Source of the DNA: Ardenticatenaceae bacterium
GTDB lineage: Bacteria; Chloroflexota; Anaerolineae; Promineifilales; Promineifilaceae
Reading direction: 5' to 3'
DNA length: 60,273 nt
Assembly: GCA_011525915.1 (NCBI GenBank)
Contig: WYBM01000036.1
Location: forward strand, 1 to 60,273
Part shown: in pieces, positions 28,538 to 37,966 of the stretch
Layout: every line of letters starts with the position of its first letter
Numbering within the stretch: the stretch's first letter is position 1
The notes under the pieces: generated by a model
The model's database searches: none
Told to the model about the DNA's origin: nothing
Seen by the model: the letters and a program-made list of their open reading frames with translations, nothing else
Position numbers and translations under genes: made by a program

Positions 28538-31500
28538 ATGGCGGCAAATGGTTTGCAATCGGGCGTCCCAGGGACGGGCGTCCCAGGGACGGGCGTGGCA
28601 GCATTCTGGCAGGCGGTGGAAACGGCTACTGACCCCACCGCTTATAAACCTGTGCGCAACACGGCCGTCACCATGGCCCGCCTGGCCCACCGTGAAGCAC
28701 CTTATTACGTTCTCAAAGAACCAGTCCGCAAAAACTACATCCGCTTGTCTGAAGAAGATTACGCCCTATGGTGGCAGATGAACGGCCGTCACCGGGTTAA
28801 GGACCTGCTTTTTTACAGCCTCAAACGGTATAAAAGCCTGCCTGTGGGCCATCTTACAACCGTTGTTGCCGAACTGCGGCAGGGCGGTTTCCTACAAGAT
28901 CAGCCTGCCAACCTCTATGACCAGATCACGACACAGCTCCAGGCGCGTGCGCCGGAAAGCCGCGGCCGGCGTTTGCTGCGCGGCTTCTTGCACACGGAGA
29001 TCGCCCGCAGCGGCCTGGACCCATTCTTCACCCGCCTGTACCGGGTAACGCGGCCGCTGTTTCACCCCGTCGTCCAGCTGCTTATTTTGCTCTTGGTGCT
29101 GTCTGGGGGTCTATTGTTTGCCCTGTTGTACGGCCGTCATGTCTATACCCTCACTCGCAGCGGCTATATGGCCATCCTCTCGCTCATCGCCGCCAACTTG
29201 CTGGTCATTGGCATTCACGAACTGGCCCATGGCCTGGCCACCAAACATGTTGGCCGTGAACTGGACAGAGGTGGTTTTTTGCTTTATTGGGGACTGCCAG
29301 CTTTTTTTGTAGACACCCGCGATACCTGGCTTTCACCCAGCCGCCAGCGCATCCTCGTCTCCTGGGCTGGGCCCTATTCCGGGCTGATCATCGGCGGGTT
29401 GTTAGGCTGGGTGTTGACGGCCATAACCATTGTTAGGCCAGAAGCTACACCTGGTTTCGCAGCCACCTTCCTTTATCAGATCGCTTTCCTCGCTTACCTC
29501 AGCGTCATCATCAACATCAACCCTTTACTAGAACTGGATGGTTACTTTATCCTTATGGATTGGTTGGAAATGCCTGGTCTGCGCGCCCGGGCTTTCCGCT
29601 TCTGGCGTGAAGATTTAGGCAACAAGGTTAAAAAGTCAGCCAGTCCACGCCATTTCTGGCGGGCGTTAACCGTTTACGAGCGCATCTTCCTGTTTTTTGG
29701 CGCATTGGCCTTTGTTTACGCCATCTTTGCCTTATGGTTGGCGGCCAATTTCTGGCGGCTGCGGCTGGTTCCCTTTGCCCAAACGTTGTGGGCCGGCGGC
29801 TTTTGGGGGCGTGTAACACTGGTGACATTAACGGCTGTTGTCCTCATCCCTACCCTTTACTTTCTGGGCCTTTTTGCCTGGAGCCGTCTCCGGGCCGCCT
29901 TACAATGGTTGGCCCGCCGTGATTTGCTGGCCCGCCCAGATGTGCTGGCCTTGATGGCCGGCTTCCCCATTCTCATCGGTGTACCGATCCTATGGCTGTT
30001 GCTGGGGCGGCTGCCGGCGGGGGCCATCTGGCAGCCCCTCTACATCTGGCTGCTGCACCTGGCCGCCGCTGCTGGCCTGGCCGCTGTGGCCCGCCAGTTA
30101 CCCGGCTCCCGCTTCCAATGGGCGTTGTGGGCTCTAGCTGCTGTGCCGTTGGGGCTCTCGATGGCCTGGCTGGCCGATGATCTCACTTTGGGGCACGATA
30201 TGGGCTTGATGGCCGCCGCCACGGCCGTTTTGGCCAGCGGCATTGTGGCCTGGTTCACCCTCAACCCTAAATGGTTGGTGCGTTCAGATCGGCTGCTGAT
30301 GGGCGGCGTCATCCTGGGTGGGCTGGTGATGTTTGCAGCCATGAACCAACTGGATGAGAGTTTATGGGGGAACGGCCCACTGGCTGCCAGTGGGCCACTG
30401 GCAGCCAGTGGGCCATTGGTTGTCAGCGGCCGCTGGCTGGCGGCCGCTTTTATCACTTCCTGCACCACATTTGGCTTGGCGTTCCTGGCCCCTATGTTGC
30501 TCAACTTTCTACGTTCTCGCTTTGCCTTGCCCTGGGGCGTGTTGGCCGTGGCTATGCTGTGCACACCCTGGCTGCTCTTTTTCCCCCTCTTACAAGTGCC
30601 AGTGCTGACGCTGTGGCTCTTTGCCACCGTTCTTTACCTGCTGCTGGGTGCCCTGGCCCAATTTAGCCGCTATGCATGGCCAGGCGCGGGGCCAGACACG
30701 GCCGTGGCCACCTTTGGTGAACGTGAACGGCTTATTAACAGCTTTAACCATTTTATGGCGGCGTTATTTACCAGTTACGAAGCTGTCTTTGGCGGGCGGC
30801 GGCTGGCGGCCATTCAGGCGCAAATTGTTAGCGCCGGGCCATTAGACCCTGATCTGAGCATCTTGCAAATTGCGGAGCGCGCCCGCCACGCCCTGCTGCT
30901 GGCGGTGGACCGGCTGGATGACCTGGCCGGGACACCCTTCACACGGCAGGCAGGGCAGGCAGCCTATGACAGCCTGCCCTGGCTGGAAGCGGAAACATTG
31001 GCCCGCCACGTATTGGCGCAGACACAGTGGGGCACCGGGTTAGCCCAGGGCTTTATTCGGGCTCGTGACCGGCGGGGGGAACTGGTACGCCAGGCAGACA
31101 TCTTTGCTGGACTAGACCAGGATGGGGTGCGGGAAGTCACGGCCGTGATGGCCGAACAAGTTGCCCGTAAAGGCACATTGTTAGGCCACGCCAACCATGA
31201 AGCCATCTATTTTTATCTAATTGACACGGGTGACGTTGGCGTATTCCACAATGGCCAGCAAATAGCCACGCTTAAACAAGGAGGCTACTTCGGCACAAAA
31301 GCGCTGGCCGGGCAGGGTCAATACACGTTTACTTACCGGGCGCTTACACGTGTTTCCCTACTCACTATCCATCGTCAGGACTTTGACCCTCTGCTGCGGG
31401 CCGATACCACCCTGTCTCAACAGGTTAGCTCTGGCACGCAGCAGCGCAGCCTGCTGCAGCGCATGCCGCTCTTCAGCAGCCTCAGCCCCCAGGAACTGGC

Positions 31501-31867
31501 GGCGCTTGATGCCCGCCTGAAAAAGCGCCACATCCCGGCCGGGGAACTGTTTGTCCGCCAGGGCGAGGTCCGTTCTTACCTGTTTATTGTGGCCAGCGGC
31601 CTGGTAGAAGTATTTATCACCGAAAAAGGCCAGGAGACCATCATAGGGACATTGGGCATTGGCGAACATTTTGGTGAGTATGCCCTATTTGCAGACACAC
31701 CTTATCATGCCAGCTGTCGTGCTCGCCTGGATACGGAACTGCTGTTGTTGGATGAACCCAAATTTGACGAACTGGTGGCTCACTGTGACCAGATGACACA
31801 GTATGTGGAACAACTAGGCAGCGGTCGTTTATTAGCCACCCAACGCCACACGGCCCTACCGGCCTGA
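28538..31867 (+). CDS. PqqD-M50 metalloprotease fused to two cyclic-nucleotide-binding-like domains
   Basis: 1,109 residues. After a short repeat-bearing N-terminus comes a PqqD-like segment (about 55-110, NYIRLSEEDYALWWQMNG). The M50/site-2-protease core has HELAH (H227, E228, H231) in a helix and the downstream NINPLLELDGYFIL Asp ligand. A long polytopic region reaches to about residue 720. Two cNMP-type beta-roll domains lie at about 870-955 and 976-1081 (RQGEVRSYLFIVASGLVEVF ... GEHFGEYAL). The first roll is degenerate. PqqD-M50 proteins usually handle peptide substrates with secretion systems; the ligand-sensing C-terminus suggests regulated intramembrane proteolysis. Two tandem in-frame palindrome arrays occur in this gene (28564-28591 and 30374-30414). 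Confidence 0.87.
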   Translation: MAANGLQSGVPGTGVPGTGVAAFWQAVETATDPTAYKPVRNTAVTMARLAHREAPYYVLKEPVRKNYIRLSEEDYALWWQMNGRHRVKDLLFYSLKRYKSLPVGHLTTVVAELRQGGFLQDQPANLYDQITTQLQARAPESRGRRLLRGFLHTEIARSGLDPFFTRLYRVTRPLFHPVVQLLILLLVLSGGLLFALLYGRHVYTLTRSGYMAILSLIAANLLVIGIHELAHGLATKHVGRELDRGGFLLYWGLPAFFVDTRDTWLSPSRQRILVSWAGPYSGLIIGGLLGWVLTAITIVRPEATPGFAATFLYQIAFLAYLSVIININPLLELDGYFILMDWLEMPGLRARAFRFWREDLGNKVKKSASPRHFWRALTVYERIFLFFGALAFVYAIFALWLAANFWRLRLVPFAQTLWAGGFWGRVTLVTLTAVVLIPTLYFLGLFAWSRLRAALQWLARRDLLARPDVLALMAGFPILIGVPILWLLLGRLPAGAIWQPLYIWLLHLAAAAGLAAVARQLPGSRFQWALWALAAVPLGLSMAWLADDLTLGHDMGLMAAATAVLASGIVAWFTLNPKWLVRSDRLLMGGVILGGLVMFAAMNQLDESLWGNGPLAASGPLAASGPLVVSGRWLAAAFITSCTTFGLAFLAPMLLNFLRSRFALPWGVLAVAMLCTPWLLFFPLLQVPVLTLWLFATVLYLLLGALAQFSRYAWPGAGPDTAVATFGERERLINSFNHFMAALFTSYEAVFGGRRLAAIQAQIVSAGPLDPDLSILQIAERARHALLLAVDRLDDLAGTPFTRQAGQAAYDSLPWLEAETLARHVLAQTQWGTGLAQGFIRARDRRGELVRQADIFAGLDQDGVREVTAVMAEQVARKGTLLGHANHEAIYFYLIDTGDVGVFHNGQQIATLKQGGYFGTKALAGQGQYTFTYRALTRVSLLTIHRQDFDPLLRADTTLSQQVSSGTQQRSLLQRMPLFSSLSPQELAALDARLKKRHIPAGELFVRQGEVRSYLFIVASGLVEVFITEKGQETIIGTLGIGEHFGEYALFADTPYHASCRARLDTELLLLDEPKFDELVAHCDQMTQYVEQLGSGRLLATQRHTALPA
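28564..28591 (+). repeat. Tandem in-frame palindromes, 15-bp period, two units
   Basis: CGTCCCAGGGACG occurs at 28564-28576 and 28579-28591, encoding GVPGT twice at the N-terminus of the M50 fusion protein. Confidence 0.88.
30374..30414 (+). repeat. Tandem in-frame palindromes, 18-bp period
   Basis: GGCCCACTGGC-T-GCCAGTGGGCC followed by ACTGGC-A-GCCAGT with the same flanks, encoding GPLAAS twice and then a diverged GPLVVS. It lies in a loop between membrane helices. Confidence 0.88.
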
Positions 31868-31924
31868 CCCGAATCGTATCGGTGGAGTTCCACACCTGGC
31901 TGCTCAACGGTTTTGTAGTCCGGC

Positions 31925-32386
31925 TCAATCGCTGAATAATTCCCACAGGGTACTTGGGAATTCTGGATGCTCCAGCGTATCTAACAAGACAAAATCCAGG
32001 TAAAAGGGACCCCCGTAGCCTACCTGAAGGGGTTCATCTATCAGCAGCCCCCAAATATCATCATAACTCTCCACGTTAATGTCATCTATCCCTGACAGAT
32101 CAAGCGCACTGGGCAGGCCAATGGCCAGAATATCTGCCTCTAAGAGATCATCCAGTCCTATATCTACCAATAAAACCAGGAATGAATACACACCATGCGG
32201 CAGGTAAATTTCATACCCTGCGTGGTCGGCCGGGAAAAAGAGCATCTGTTGATATCTTTCTTCTATGACAACAACCAGAATAAGTTCGTCTCCAACCAAC
32301 AGGTCATTGACCGTATAAGGAAAATACAGGTTGCCCACAATCAACTCATCGGGCTGATGATGCCGGTTGGTAAAGTGTCTATCCAC
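31925..32386 (-). CDS. Hypothetical acidic protein
   Basis: 153 residues, family not recognised. Very rich in Leu, Asp, Val and Ile with alternating hydrophobic stretches (FLVLLVDIGLDDLLEADILAIGL) but no clear signal peptide or membrane helix. C-terminal GYGGPFYLDFVLLDTLEHPEFP looks like a folded edge strand. The start is a GTG lying in an ACGGCCGTG copy with no clear ribosome site, so the true N-terminus is uncertain. Isolated between the M50 fusion gene (convergent) and a repeat cluster. Confidence 0.55.
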   Translation of the reverse strand: MDRHFTNRHHQPDELIVGNLYFPYTVNDLLVGDELILVVVIEERYQQMLFFPADHAGYEIYLPHGVYSFLVLLVDIGLDDLLEADILAIGLPSALDLSGIDDINVESYDDIWGLLIDEPLQVGYGGPFYLDFVLLDTLEHPEFPSTLWELFSD

Positions 32387-32421
32387 GGCCGTGCGTGTGC
32401 CATGTTGGCCAGGAACATATT

Positions 32422-32595
32422 AGTACCAGTCATCAGAAGTCAGTAACCAGTGTTCAGTGGACGTTTGCGGGCGTCAGGCCCCACTGAAAACTGATACCAG
32501 TACCAGTCATCAGAAGTCAGTAACCAGTGTTCAGTGGACGTTTGCGGGCGTCAGGCCCTACTGAAAACCGACCACTGATGACTGAAAACTGATAC
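32422..32595. repeat. CAGT-rich repeat cluster, copy 4 with 77-bp direct duplication
   Basis: Two units of 77 bases (32422-32498 and 32499-32575) differ at only a few positions, including CCACTG versus CTACTG. Each has arms of the CAGT type around a GC-rich centre (GGACGTTTGCGGGCGTCAGG). The rest of 32387-32790 contains no convincing gene. Confidence 0.85.
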
Positions 32596-32790
32596 TACGT
32601 TTCTATCTTGTGGGCGGCCATGTTTATGAAGGGGTCTTAACAGTCACTGTGAGGCTGTTAAGGGATTGTGATAATAATGGCATTATAAGCGTTGTGGTCA
32701 CGGTAATCAAGCTAGAGCATTTTTGACGCGAACGGCCGTAACCCGTAAAATTCCCCGGATATGTACGATGTCGTCGAAGGAGAAAATACT

Positions 32791-33027
32791 GTGGAAGATT
32801 ACGACACTAAACGGCTGGCTGAAAACAAAGCTGCGCTGGCCAAGATAAAAGGCGGCCTGGCTACCAAAGTCCGCATCCTGGTGCCAGCAGACGCCTGCCC
32901 CGTCTGCCGGGCTATTGAGGGCGCCCATGCGTTCGACAAGGTGCCAGAAATTCCGCCCGAAGGTTGTTCCTGTCTGGATGGCAGCAAGGCGTATTATGCC
33001 CCTGTACTGGACAGATTTGGCCCATAG
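32791..33027 (+). CDS. Small Cys-motif protein in a cytochrome operon
   Basis: 78 residues. Helical basic N-terminus (LAENKAALAKIKGGLATK), then PADACPVCRAIEGAHAF and PPEGCSCLDG: two Cys pairs that could bind zinc or another metal. A similar arrangement occurs at the end of phage Mu-F/SPP1-gp7-like head proteins (ACPxC ... P.HP.CxC), but here it is free-standing. The GTG start is supported by AAGGAGA 7 bases upstream; an in-frame ATG at 32761 precedes that site and is less likely. Its stop is 3 bases before the cytochrome start, so they form an operon. Confidence 0.72.
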   Translation: MEDYDTKRLAENKAALAKIKGGLATKVRILVPADACPVCRAIEGAHAFDKVPEIPPEGCSCLDGSKAYYAPVLDRFGP

Positions 33028-33030
33028 TTG

Positions 33031-33417
33031 ATGCGTTTTTTGACCATTCTTCTATTGTTTGTTTTGTTTCTGGCGGCCTGTGGTGGGAATGCCACACCTA
33101 CTTCCACCGCCCCGCCCACAGCGACCCTCAGCCCAGAAGCGGCCAGAGGGAAGACCTTATTTAGTCAGCATTGTGGCGCCTGTCACAGCACCATGCCGGA
33201 TGCAGTAATTGTAGGCCCATCGTTAGCCGGTATTGCTGCCCGTGCTGAGGCACGCAAACCTGGGCAAGACGGCCGTACCTACCTTTATACATCTATCCTC
33301 CAACCCGGTGACTTCCTGGTAGACGGCTATGACAACCTGATGCCGGCCACCCTGGGCAAACAGCTCACCGGTGAAGAGTTAGATGCCGTGGTCGCCTATT
33401 TGATGACACTGCCATAA
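33031..33417 (+). CDS. Cytochrome c lipoprotein
   Basis: 128 residues. Signal peptide with lipobox LAAC (Cys about 17), a short Thr-Pro linker, then a class I cytochrome c domain: haem-binding CGACH (C48-H52), GPSLAGIAAR, and a Met ligand in LMPATLG about residue 107. A membrane-tethered electron carrier facing outward. The TTG immediately before the ATG is not needed. It probably delivers electrons to or from the MauG-like protein that starts 94 bases downstream. Confidence 0.93.
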   Translation: MRFLTILLLFVLFLAACGGNATPTSTAPPTATLSPEAARGKTLFSQHCGACHSTMPDAVIVGPSLAGIAARAEARKPGQDGRTYLYTSILQPGDFLVDGYDNLMPATLGKQLTGEELDAVVAYLMTLP

Positions 33418-33511
33418 CGTTTGGAAACTGGCGTTTAGCGACGAGAAGCCCTTTGACTCATCCTTACCTTACATCGCCAGGCTCCACACCCTTCAAACGG
33501 AGAAACCCACG

Positions 33512-35746
33512 ATGTCCAAACTATTAAAATGGATCGCCGTTGTTATTGGTATTATCCTGGTATTGTTTTTGATCATCATGGTGGCTTCATCGGCCAAGGC
33601 CATTGCCCAAGACCCGGATGTGCGCCCCAACCATGGGGCAGGCGCCAGCAGTGTAGACCCCTCTTACAGTGGCTTACAGCGCGCATTCCCGGCGCTTAAT
33701 GAACCGGCAGACAACCCGCTTACGGCTGAGAAAGTGGCGCTGGGGCGTTTGCTGTTCTTTGACCCCATCTTGTCAGAAAATGATGATTTTGCCTGTGCCA
33801 CCTGTCACCATCCCGACCTGGGTTTTAGCGACGGCCGTACCACTGCCCTGGGCGCCCACAACACCGCCTTGACTCGTAATGCACCCACCCTGTGGAATGT
33901 GGGCTATGCCAAGAATCTGTTTTGGGACGGCCGTTTGCAATCGCTGGAAGCCCAGGCAGCCATGCCCCTCACCCACCCAGATGAAATGGGCGTCACCGAC
34001 ACTGCCGCCCTGGTAGCCGAACTGCAAGCCATTCCCGACTACCAGGCCCTCTTTGCCGCCACCTTCACCGATGGCCTGAGCTTTGACAACGTGGAACGTG
34101 CCCTGGCTGCCTTCCAACGCAGCCTGATCACCAATGACAGCCCTTTTGACCGGTACGCGGCCGGTGATTTTAATGCCCTTACCCCGGCGCAGCGGCGCGG
34201 CCTGGCACTCTTCCGTTCCGGCGCCACCCGCTGCTTTGAATGCCACGCTGCACCCACCTTTGCCACTGACACCTTCCGGGTCATCGGGGTCCAGAGCGAT
34301 GACCCCGGCCGGGCTGCCATTAGCCCTGATGGCGACCCTGGCGCTTTTAAAGTGCCCACGCTGCGCAACATTGCCCTTACCGCGCCTTACATGCACAACG
34401 GCTCGATGTCTACCCTGGCCGACGTGCTGGACTTTTACGCTGCGGGCGGCGGTCGGGCACATGGGCAAGAAAATATCGATGTGTTTGTGCAAGGCTTTGA
34501 GCTGAGCGCCCAGGAAAAGGCCGATATGCTGGCCTTCCTCATGGCGCTGACAGATGAGAGCAGCCTGCCAGACATTCCCACGGCCGTACCCTCTGGCCTG
34601 CCTGTGGTAGAAAGGTTGTCCAACTCGGCACGCGAGATGATCGCCGCTGCCAATACCGGCCACACAGGCGCATCATCAGCAAACCGTGCCCCACAAACCA
34701 TTACCGTTCAGCCCGGCGAAACCATCCAACAGGCGGTAGACCGCGCCCAACCCGGCGACACGATTGAAATCCCCTACGGCATCTACCATGAGCGCGTTGT
34801 GATAGACATCAGCGACGTTACTCTGCACGGCATCCCCAACAAAAACGGCGAATATCCCATTCTGGACGGCGAAGGTAAACTGCCTGAAGCCGTCATCGCC
34901 TCTAGTAATAATTTTACGGTGGGCTATCTGCATGTGCGTAACTATACTGACAACGGTATCATCGTCGAAGGGTCACGTAACATCCACTTTCATGACATTA
35001 AAGCTGAATTTACCGGTACATACGGCGTTTACCCTGTGCAAAGTACCGACGTGGTGATAGAGCGGGTGGAAGTAACCGGCGTCGATGATGCCGGGATTTA
35101 CGCCGGCCAGTGTGAAAACGTCATTGTGCGTGACAGCATCGCCTATGGCAACGTCTTGGGCATTGAACTGGAAAACACACTTGGCGGTGAGGTGTACAAC
35201 AACCATGTCTATGACAACACGTTGGGAATTCTTATTGTGCTGCTGCCACAACTTACCTCCAAGATTTCCGCCAACACGGCCGTGCATGACAACCTGATAG
35301 AAGCCAACAACCACGAAAACTTCTCCCCCACCGGCTTTGCCCGTGTAGCCCCCTCAGGCACCGGCATTCTGCTGCTGGCCACCGACAACGCCGAAGTAAC
35401 AGCCAACACCGTTAAAGACAACAAAACGGTGGGCATTGCCGTCTTTAGCGCCACCCGCTCCGGCGCGTTTGAAATCAGCGAACTGGATATTGGCCCTACC
35501 CCGGAAAATAATCACATTCACGACAACAGCTATGAGAACAATGGCTATGACCCCGATCCATCTACCAAGGCGTTAGGCATCCCTGGCGCGGACATCATCT
35601 GGGATGGCACCGGGCTAGGCAATTACTTTGATGAAGCTGAGGCCATATCCCTCTTCCCCCCTGTTTTGCCCCAGAGCAGTTGGCCAGACTGGCTGTACCG
35701 CGCTTATTACAACATCCTCAACTTCGCCATTGAGCAAATGGGGTAA
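33512..35746 (+). CDS. MauG/cytochrome c peroxidase-like dihaem domain fused to a right-handed beta-helix
   Basis: 744 residues. An N-terminal helix (WIAVVIGIILVLFLIIMVAS) is a signal or anchor. Residues about 60-350 form a dihaem peroxidase/MauG domain with CATCH (C95) and CFECH (C241), plus GLSFDNVERALAAFQRSL and KVPTLRNIALTAPYMHNG with its Met. Residues about 395-690 form a parallel beta-helix starting TITVQPGETIQQAVDRAQPG, with PbH1/NosD-like coils (NSYENNGYD). The fusion joins an oxidising haem enzyme to a likely carbohydrate- or polymer-binding scaffold outside the membrane. GGAG lies before the ATG. Confidence 0.9.
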   Translation: MSKLLKWIAVVIGIILVLFLIIMVASSAKAIAQDPDVRPNHGAGASSVDPSYSGLQRAFPALNEPADNPLTAEKVALGRLLFFDPILSENDDFACATCHHPDLGFSDGRTTALGAHNTALTRNAPTLWNVGYAKNLFWDGRLQSLEAQAAMPLTHPDEMGVTDTAALVAELQAIPDYQALFAATFTDGLSFDNVERALAAFQRSLITNDSPFDRYAAGDFNALTPAQRRGLALFRSGATRCFECHAAPTFATDTFRVIGVQSDDPGRAAISPDGDPGAFKVPTLRNIALTAPYMHNGSMSTLADVLDFYAAGGGRAHGQENIDVFVQGFELSAQEKADMLAFLMALTDESSLPDIPTAVPSGLPVVERLSNSAREMIAAANTGHTGASSANRAPQTITVQPGETIQQAVDRAQPGDTIEIPYGIYHERVVIDISDVTLHGIPNKNGEYPILDGEGKLPEAVIASSNNFTVGYLHVRNYTDNGIIVEGSRNIHFHDIKAEFTGTYGVYPVQSTDVVIERVEVTGVDDAGIYAGQCENVIVRDSIAYGNVLGIELENTLGGEVYNNHVYDNTLGILIVLLPQLTSKISANTAVHDNLIEANNHENFSPTGFARVAPSGTGILLLATDNAEVTANTVKDNKTVGIAVFSATRSGAFEISELDIGPTPENNHIHDNSYENNGYDPDPSTKALGIPGADIIWDGTGLGNYFDEAEAISLFPPVLPQSSWPDWLYRAYYNILNFAIEQMG

Positions 35747-35850
35747 GTAGCACCAGTCATCAGAAGTCGGTAATCAGTTTTCAGGAGACATTTACTGGCG
35801 TTAGGCTCTACTAATAACTGTATACTGATTACTGAAAACTGGTAATCGTA
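35747..35850. repeat. CAGT-rich intergenic repeat, copy 5
   Basis: Begins ACCAGTCATCAGAAGTC like the 77-bp unit at 32422 and closes with ACTGATTACTGAAAACTGG, giving imperfect inverted arms around a GGAGACATTTACTGGCGTTAGG centre. No gene in 35747-36052. Confidence 0.75.
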
Positions 35851-36052
35851 TGTTTCGGGTTGTCTCCTGGTTGAAAAATTTTACGGTTTTTTTATAATTT
35901 TGTGAGCATTGTTTTACAGTCGCCCTACATAATGAGTTTAAATAGCTATACAGCCCCCAAGGCAACGGCCACATTAACATGCCGTTAGCCTCTGGGAAAG
36001 TGGCCGCCACCTGTATAGGCATGATTTTTAGTAAAATCACTGGGAGCCAATC

Positions 36053-37732
36053 ATGAAACAGACCAGGGCGTTTTCCACAATGCATGTCGCTTATCATCGT
36101 CGTTTATACCATTCTCTCCGCCTGATGGTATGTTTGGGGTGCATGCTGGGGGGTATCATGATGATCACCTTAACCATGTTTTTTCCCCAACTTGCCCAAG
36201 CCACAGAAACGGCCGATGCTCAAGTCATTGTGCATATGCATGAGGTGATCAATCCTGATGCGCCGCGTCTGATGGGCACCAGCTTTGATGGGCGCACTAG
36301 TTTATGGTTGGGCGGCGCCCCCGGTGGCTATTACAGCCCTTTTGATGGCTCCCCCCTGCCGGAAGTGGCCCCTTTGTGGAACCGGCTGGAATTGACTTCG
36401 CTGCGGTACCCTGGCAACGCGGTGAACAAGCTTAACTGGCAAGAAAGCATTGGCCCCATTGACAGCCGTCCACCCACAGACATTGGCGGCGGCCTTCAGA
36501 AAATTTTATTCGGGTTTGACGAATTCATGACTATGGCCGAGACCCGTGGCGTCCCCCCGGAGCATATACAGATTATGATCAACCTGTATTCTACGTATAA
36601 CGGCCAGACGCCTGCTGAAAATGCCGCCGACTGGGTAGAATATGCCAACGCCCCTTATGACCCTTCAGGGCTAACCAATCCAAACGGCGGCACAGAGTGG
36701 GCCGCGGTCCGGGCGGCTAATGGTCATCCCCAACCTTACGATATCAAGATCTGGAATATCGGCAACGAACCCTGGGGGCAGACAGAGTTTAACATGGATG
36801 TCATCTCTTACACGGTCGTGGCCGCCGATTTTATTAGCCGCATGAAAGCTGTCGATCCCACCATCAAAATCACCCTTCCGGCCGCCGGTGCGCCCACCCA
36901 GCCCACGGCTGCCGGCCAGCAAAGGCGCGCCCTCATGACCGCCTGGGACACCACCCTTTTGCAAACATTTGGGGACGACATCTACGGCCTGTCTCAACAC
37001 CTGTTTTATGATCGTTCTTCAACCTGCCGGGGTGTGAGTGCGGCACAACAAGCGATTCACTTACTGGCCCAGCAAATTGCAGACAGCGGCCACAATGTGC
37101 GGCTGCTGATTGGCGATCATGCCCATACCATTACCTCGGCACCCACCATTTGCACCCAGCCCAACAGTGCTGATTTTGCCATGCAGTGGCAAGGTGCAGT
37201 AACGACGGCTGATTTTTTGATGATGTTGTCTGGGGAAACAGCCATCGAACGGGCCAACTTCTGGATTTTTGGCATGCCTGCGGCGGTGTGGCATCCCATT
37301 CGCCGGAACATTGATGGTTCGTACACCTCACTGCCCCTGGCGGGCATCTATGAGCTTTTTACACCTATCATGTGGCCCCAAGCCATCAGCACAACCACCA
37401 CTTCGCCCGCTTCGGCCGATGACTATGCCTACTCTATCCGTGCGGGCGCATTTCGATCATCTGATCAGAACCAGATTTCCGTGATTTTGGTTAACCGGGA
37501 CCAACTTACCCACACCGTTGGCCTTCAAGGGTTAGACGGGTATTCTCTGCAGCGAGCCAGACTGCTCACGGCCGTGCAGCCAGACAGTGACAGCTTCATT
37601 GTCACCGATTTGCCCACGACAGATTCGCCAACCGAATTTGAGATGCCCGGACCAGGCATTTTGCTCTTAGAATTTGAAAAAACAGTTAAAAACACGCCCT
37701 CGGAAATCTATTTGCCGGTCATCCAGAAATAA
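36053..37732 (+). CDS. Secreted glycoside-hydrolase-like protein with IYLP tail
   Basis: 559 residues. A long signal peptide with the hydrophobic core at about 25-47 is followed by a TIM barrel of the GH51/GH79-like type: LTSLRYPGNAVNKLNW, IWNIGNEPWG (acid/base Glu about residue 238), and a late strand VRLLIGDHAHTI where a catalytic Glu would be expected but Asp stands. A beta-sandwich ends the protein. The last residues are EIYLPVIQK, a tail often seen on secreted Chloroflexota proteins (recollection). Probably acts on plant-like or exopolysaccharide glycans; activity is doubtful if the nucleophile is altered. GGGAG precedes the ATG. Confidence 0.82.
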   Translation: MKQTRAFSTMHVAYHRRLYHSLRLMVCLGCMLGGIMMITLTMFFPQLAQATETADAQVIVHMHEVINPDAPRLMGTSFDGRTSLWLGGAPGGYYSPFDGSPLPEVAPLWNRLELTSLRYPGNAVNKLNWQESIGPIDSRPPTDIGGGLQKILFGFDEFMTMAETRGVPPEHIQIMINLYSTYNGQTPAENAADWVEYANAPYDPSGLTNPNGGTEWAAVRAANGHPQPYDIKIWNIGNEPWGQTEFNMDVISYTVVAADFISRMKAVDPTIKITLPAAGAPTQPTAAGQQRRALMTAWDTTLLQTFGDDIYGLSQHLFYDRSSTCRGVSAAQQAIHLLAQQIADSGHNVRLLIGDHAHTITSAPTICTQPNSADFAMQWQGAVTTADFLMMLSGETAIERANFWIFGMPAAVWHPIRRNIDGSYTSLPLAGIYELFTPIMWPQAISTTTTSPASADDYAYSIRAGAFRSSDQNQISVILVNRDQLTHTVGLQGLDGYSLQRARLLTAVQPDSDSFIVTDLPTTDSPTEFEMPGPGILLLEFEKTVKNTPSEIYLPVIQK

Positions 37733-37966
37733 CAGCCGCGGGCAGAAAACAGGTTGGTACTTATCACAGGGGTGTAAGAAGATAGGCTACTTTTTAACTG
37801 GCGTCATCATTCATGACATCATGCGTCATGGGGGCACACTACATCCGTCTGTTCCAGCGCCCATAACTTCACTATCGTTAAAGGGCACATAAACCTCGTT
37901 ATGATACGCTCCTTCTCCATGGGGTAGCTGACCGCTATCTACCGTGATCAATTTTCTGATTTGTGC
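37733..37966. other. Gap with possible decayed reading frame on the minus strand
   Basis: On the minus strand, 37990 to 37826 is open for about 54 codons without a start (GEGAYHNEVYVPFNDSEV is readable). It ends at a TGA and was not recognised. Otherwise nothing is seen here. Confidence 0.25.

Noticed and set aside
33773..34663. 296-codon open frame antisense to the MauG domain
   Set aside because: Shadow of the dihaem gene; the sense strand has clear haem motifs.
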